From the NCBI GenBank assembly GCA_030544235.1, contig CM060468.1:12740258-12804257 (forward strand): a stretch of DNA of 64,000 nt. Direction: 5' to 3'. The notes beneath the pieces are model-generated. The model did not search any database, was not told where the DNA came from, and saw only the letters and a program-made list of their open reading frames with translations. The position numbers and the translations under genes were made by a program. Positions within the stretch are counted from its first letter, which is position 1. Each line of letters opens with the position of its first letter. The stretch is from Lepturacanthus savala (Eukaryota > Chordata > Actinopteri > Scombriformes > Trichiuridae). This document shows positions 63,428-64,000 of this stretch, piece after piece.

Positions 63428-64000
63428 GCCCCTGTCTATCTCTTACTCTCTCTCAGACACATTCACAAACAAATTAAAGAGACATTTAGCGGTAGACATG
63501 TTGTTAATCTATTTTCCTCTGTTCCACAGTTGTCTTTTATGCCCCGTGAGACACAGAACCATTTTAGTTGTTCTGATTTTGATTAAAATTCCAATCATCT
63601 GCTGAATCAGACATGAATTTAAGTTGACAGGGTAGAAGGAGTTAACACAGATTAATTCTTGCCTGAATGTTCAGGAAGATTTCTGTCAGAAGACTGTATT
63701 AATCTAATGTAATTTGTACACTACCCTTAATAAATTAGACAATTAAACTGTATGCATTCAACTGCTGGAAGTAAATTTATAGACCTGAGGAATCAATCTG
63801 TTGAGTAATTATTTTATAAAAAAAAAAAAAATACAAAACACAGCTTCCCAACTGAAGCAGTTAATCGGTTTGGGATGACAACACTATTTATGAAAGAACT
63901 GCTCCCATCTACTGAACTAAAATATTCTTATCCTTCTTTAAAGTAGCCTACTTTAGATGAAATAACTAGTTTTCACCATTAGGATAGAGGTAAACAAGAC

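Larger units (their letters stand above)
54170..64000 (+). other. gria4 intron after exon 11b (at least 9.8 kb, 5' part)
   Basis: GTGAGG donor. I searched by eye for the next exon (SLSGRIVGG, WWFFTLIII, SYTANLAAF) and found nothing, so the acceptor lies beyond 64000. It holds a SINE (55110-55270), fish repeats (57990-58990), the inverted repeat copy 2 (61901-62570) and CA, GT and CT tracts. Segments 54200-55100, 55280-57980 and 59000-61890 otherwise show nothing recognisable. Confidence 0.85.

Noticed and set aside
54170..64000. Search for the next gria4 exon (M3 helix, SYTANLAAFLTVERM)
   Set aside because: No matching sequence was found on reading the stretch; the exon is inferred to lie beyond the window.

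Overview
The window is vertebrate nuclear DNA, most likely from a ray-finned (teleost) fish. Short coding exons are separated by large introns full of CA, GT, CT and GA microsatellites and fish-type interspersed repeats. The only protein-coding gene I can support is a partial AMPA-type glutamate receptor gene on the + strand. Its translated exons match GluA4 (gria4) better than GluA1-3. I cannot tell whether it is the gria4a or gria4b copy.

Layout. Positions 1-29402 are intron upstream of the first exon present; signal-peptide exon 1 and exon 2 were not found and should lie before the window. Eleven constitutive coding exons run from 29403 to 54169 (1,606 coding bases, about 535 residues) and join in frame. 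They encode most of the amino-terminal domain, ligand-binding lobe S1, transmembrane helix M1, and the pore loop M2 with the Q/R site. Positions 54170-64000 are intron; the exons for M3, S2, flip/flop, M4 and the C-tail were not found and should lie beyond the window.

Most notable points. (1) Inside the 8.4-kb intron after exon 9 there is a convincing alternative terminal exon (43907-43942 coding, poly(A) signal 44229-44234). It would end the protein after 11 extra residues and give a secreted amino-terminal domain only. (2) Two exons that I remember as single in mammals are each split here by an intron, and at both places the downstream exon begins with GTGAGT, a donor-like sequence. (3) Two copies of a ~670-bp repeat lie in opposite orientation on either side of exons 10, 11a and 11b, a layout that can favour exon circularisation. 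(4) A CpG-rich island-like segment sits in the intron after exon 10.

The rest is mobile-element debris: a Crypton-type tyrosine recombinase remnant on the - strand (24267-24779), LINE 3' fragments, tRNA-derived SINE-like copies, and several short DNA transposons with recognisable inverted ends. Repeat family names come from memory of typical fish repeats and were not checked against a library. Exon boundaries come from reading frame, splice signals and family alignment by eye.
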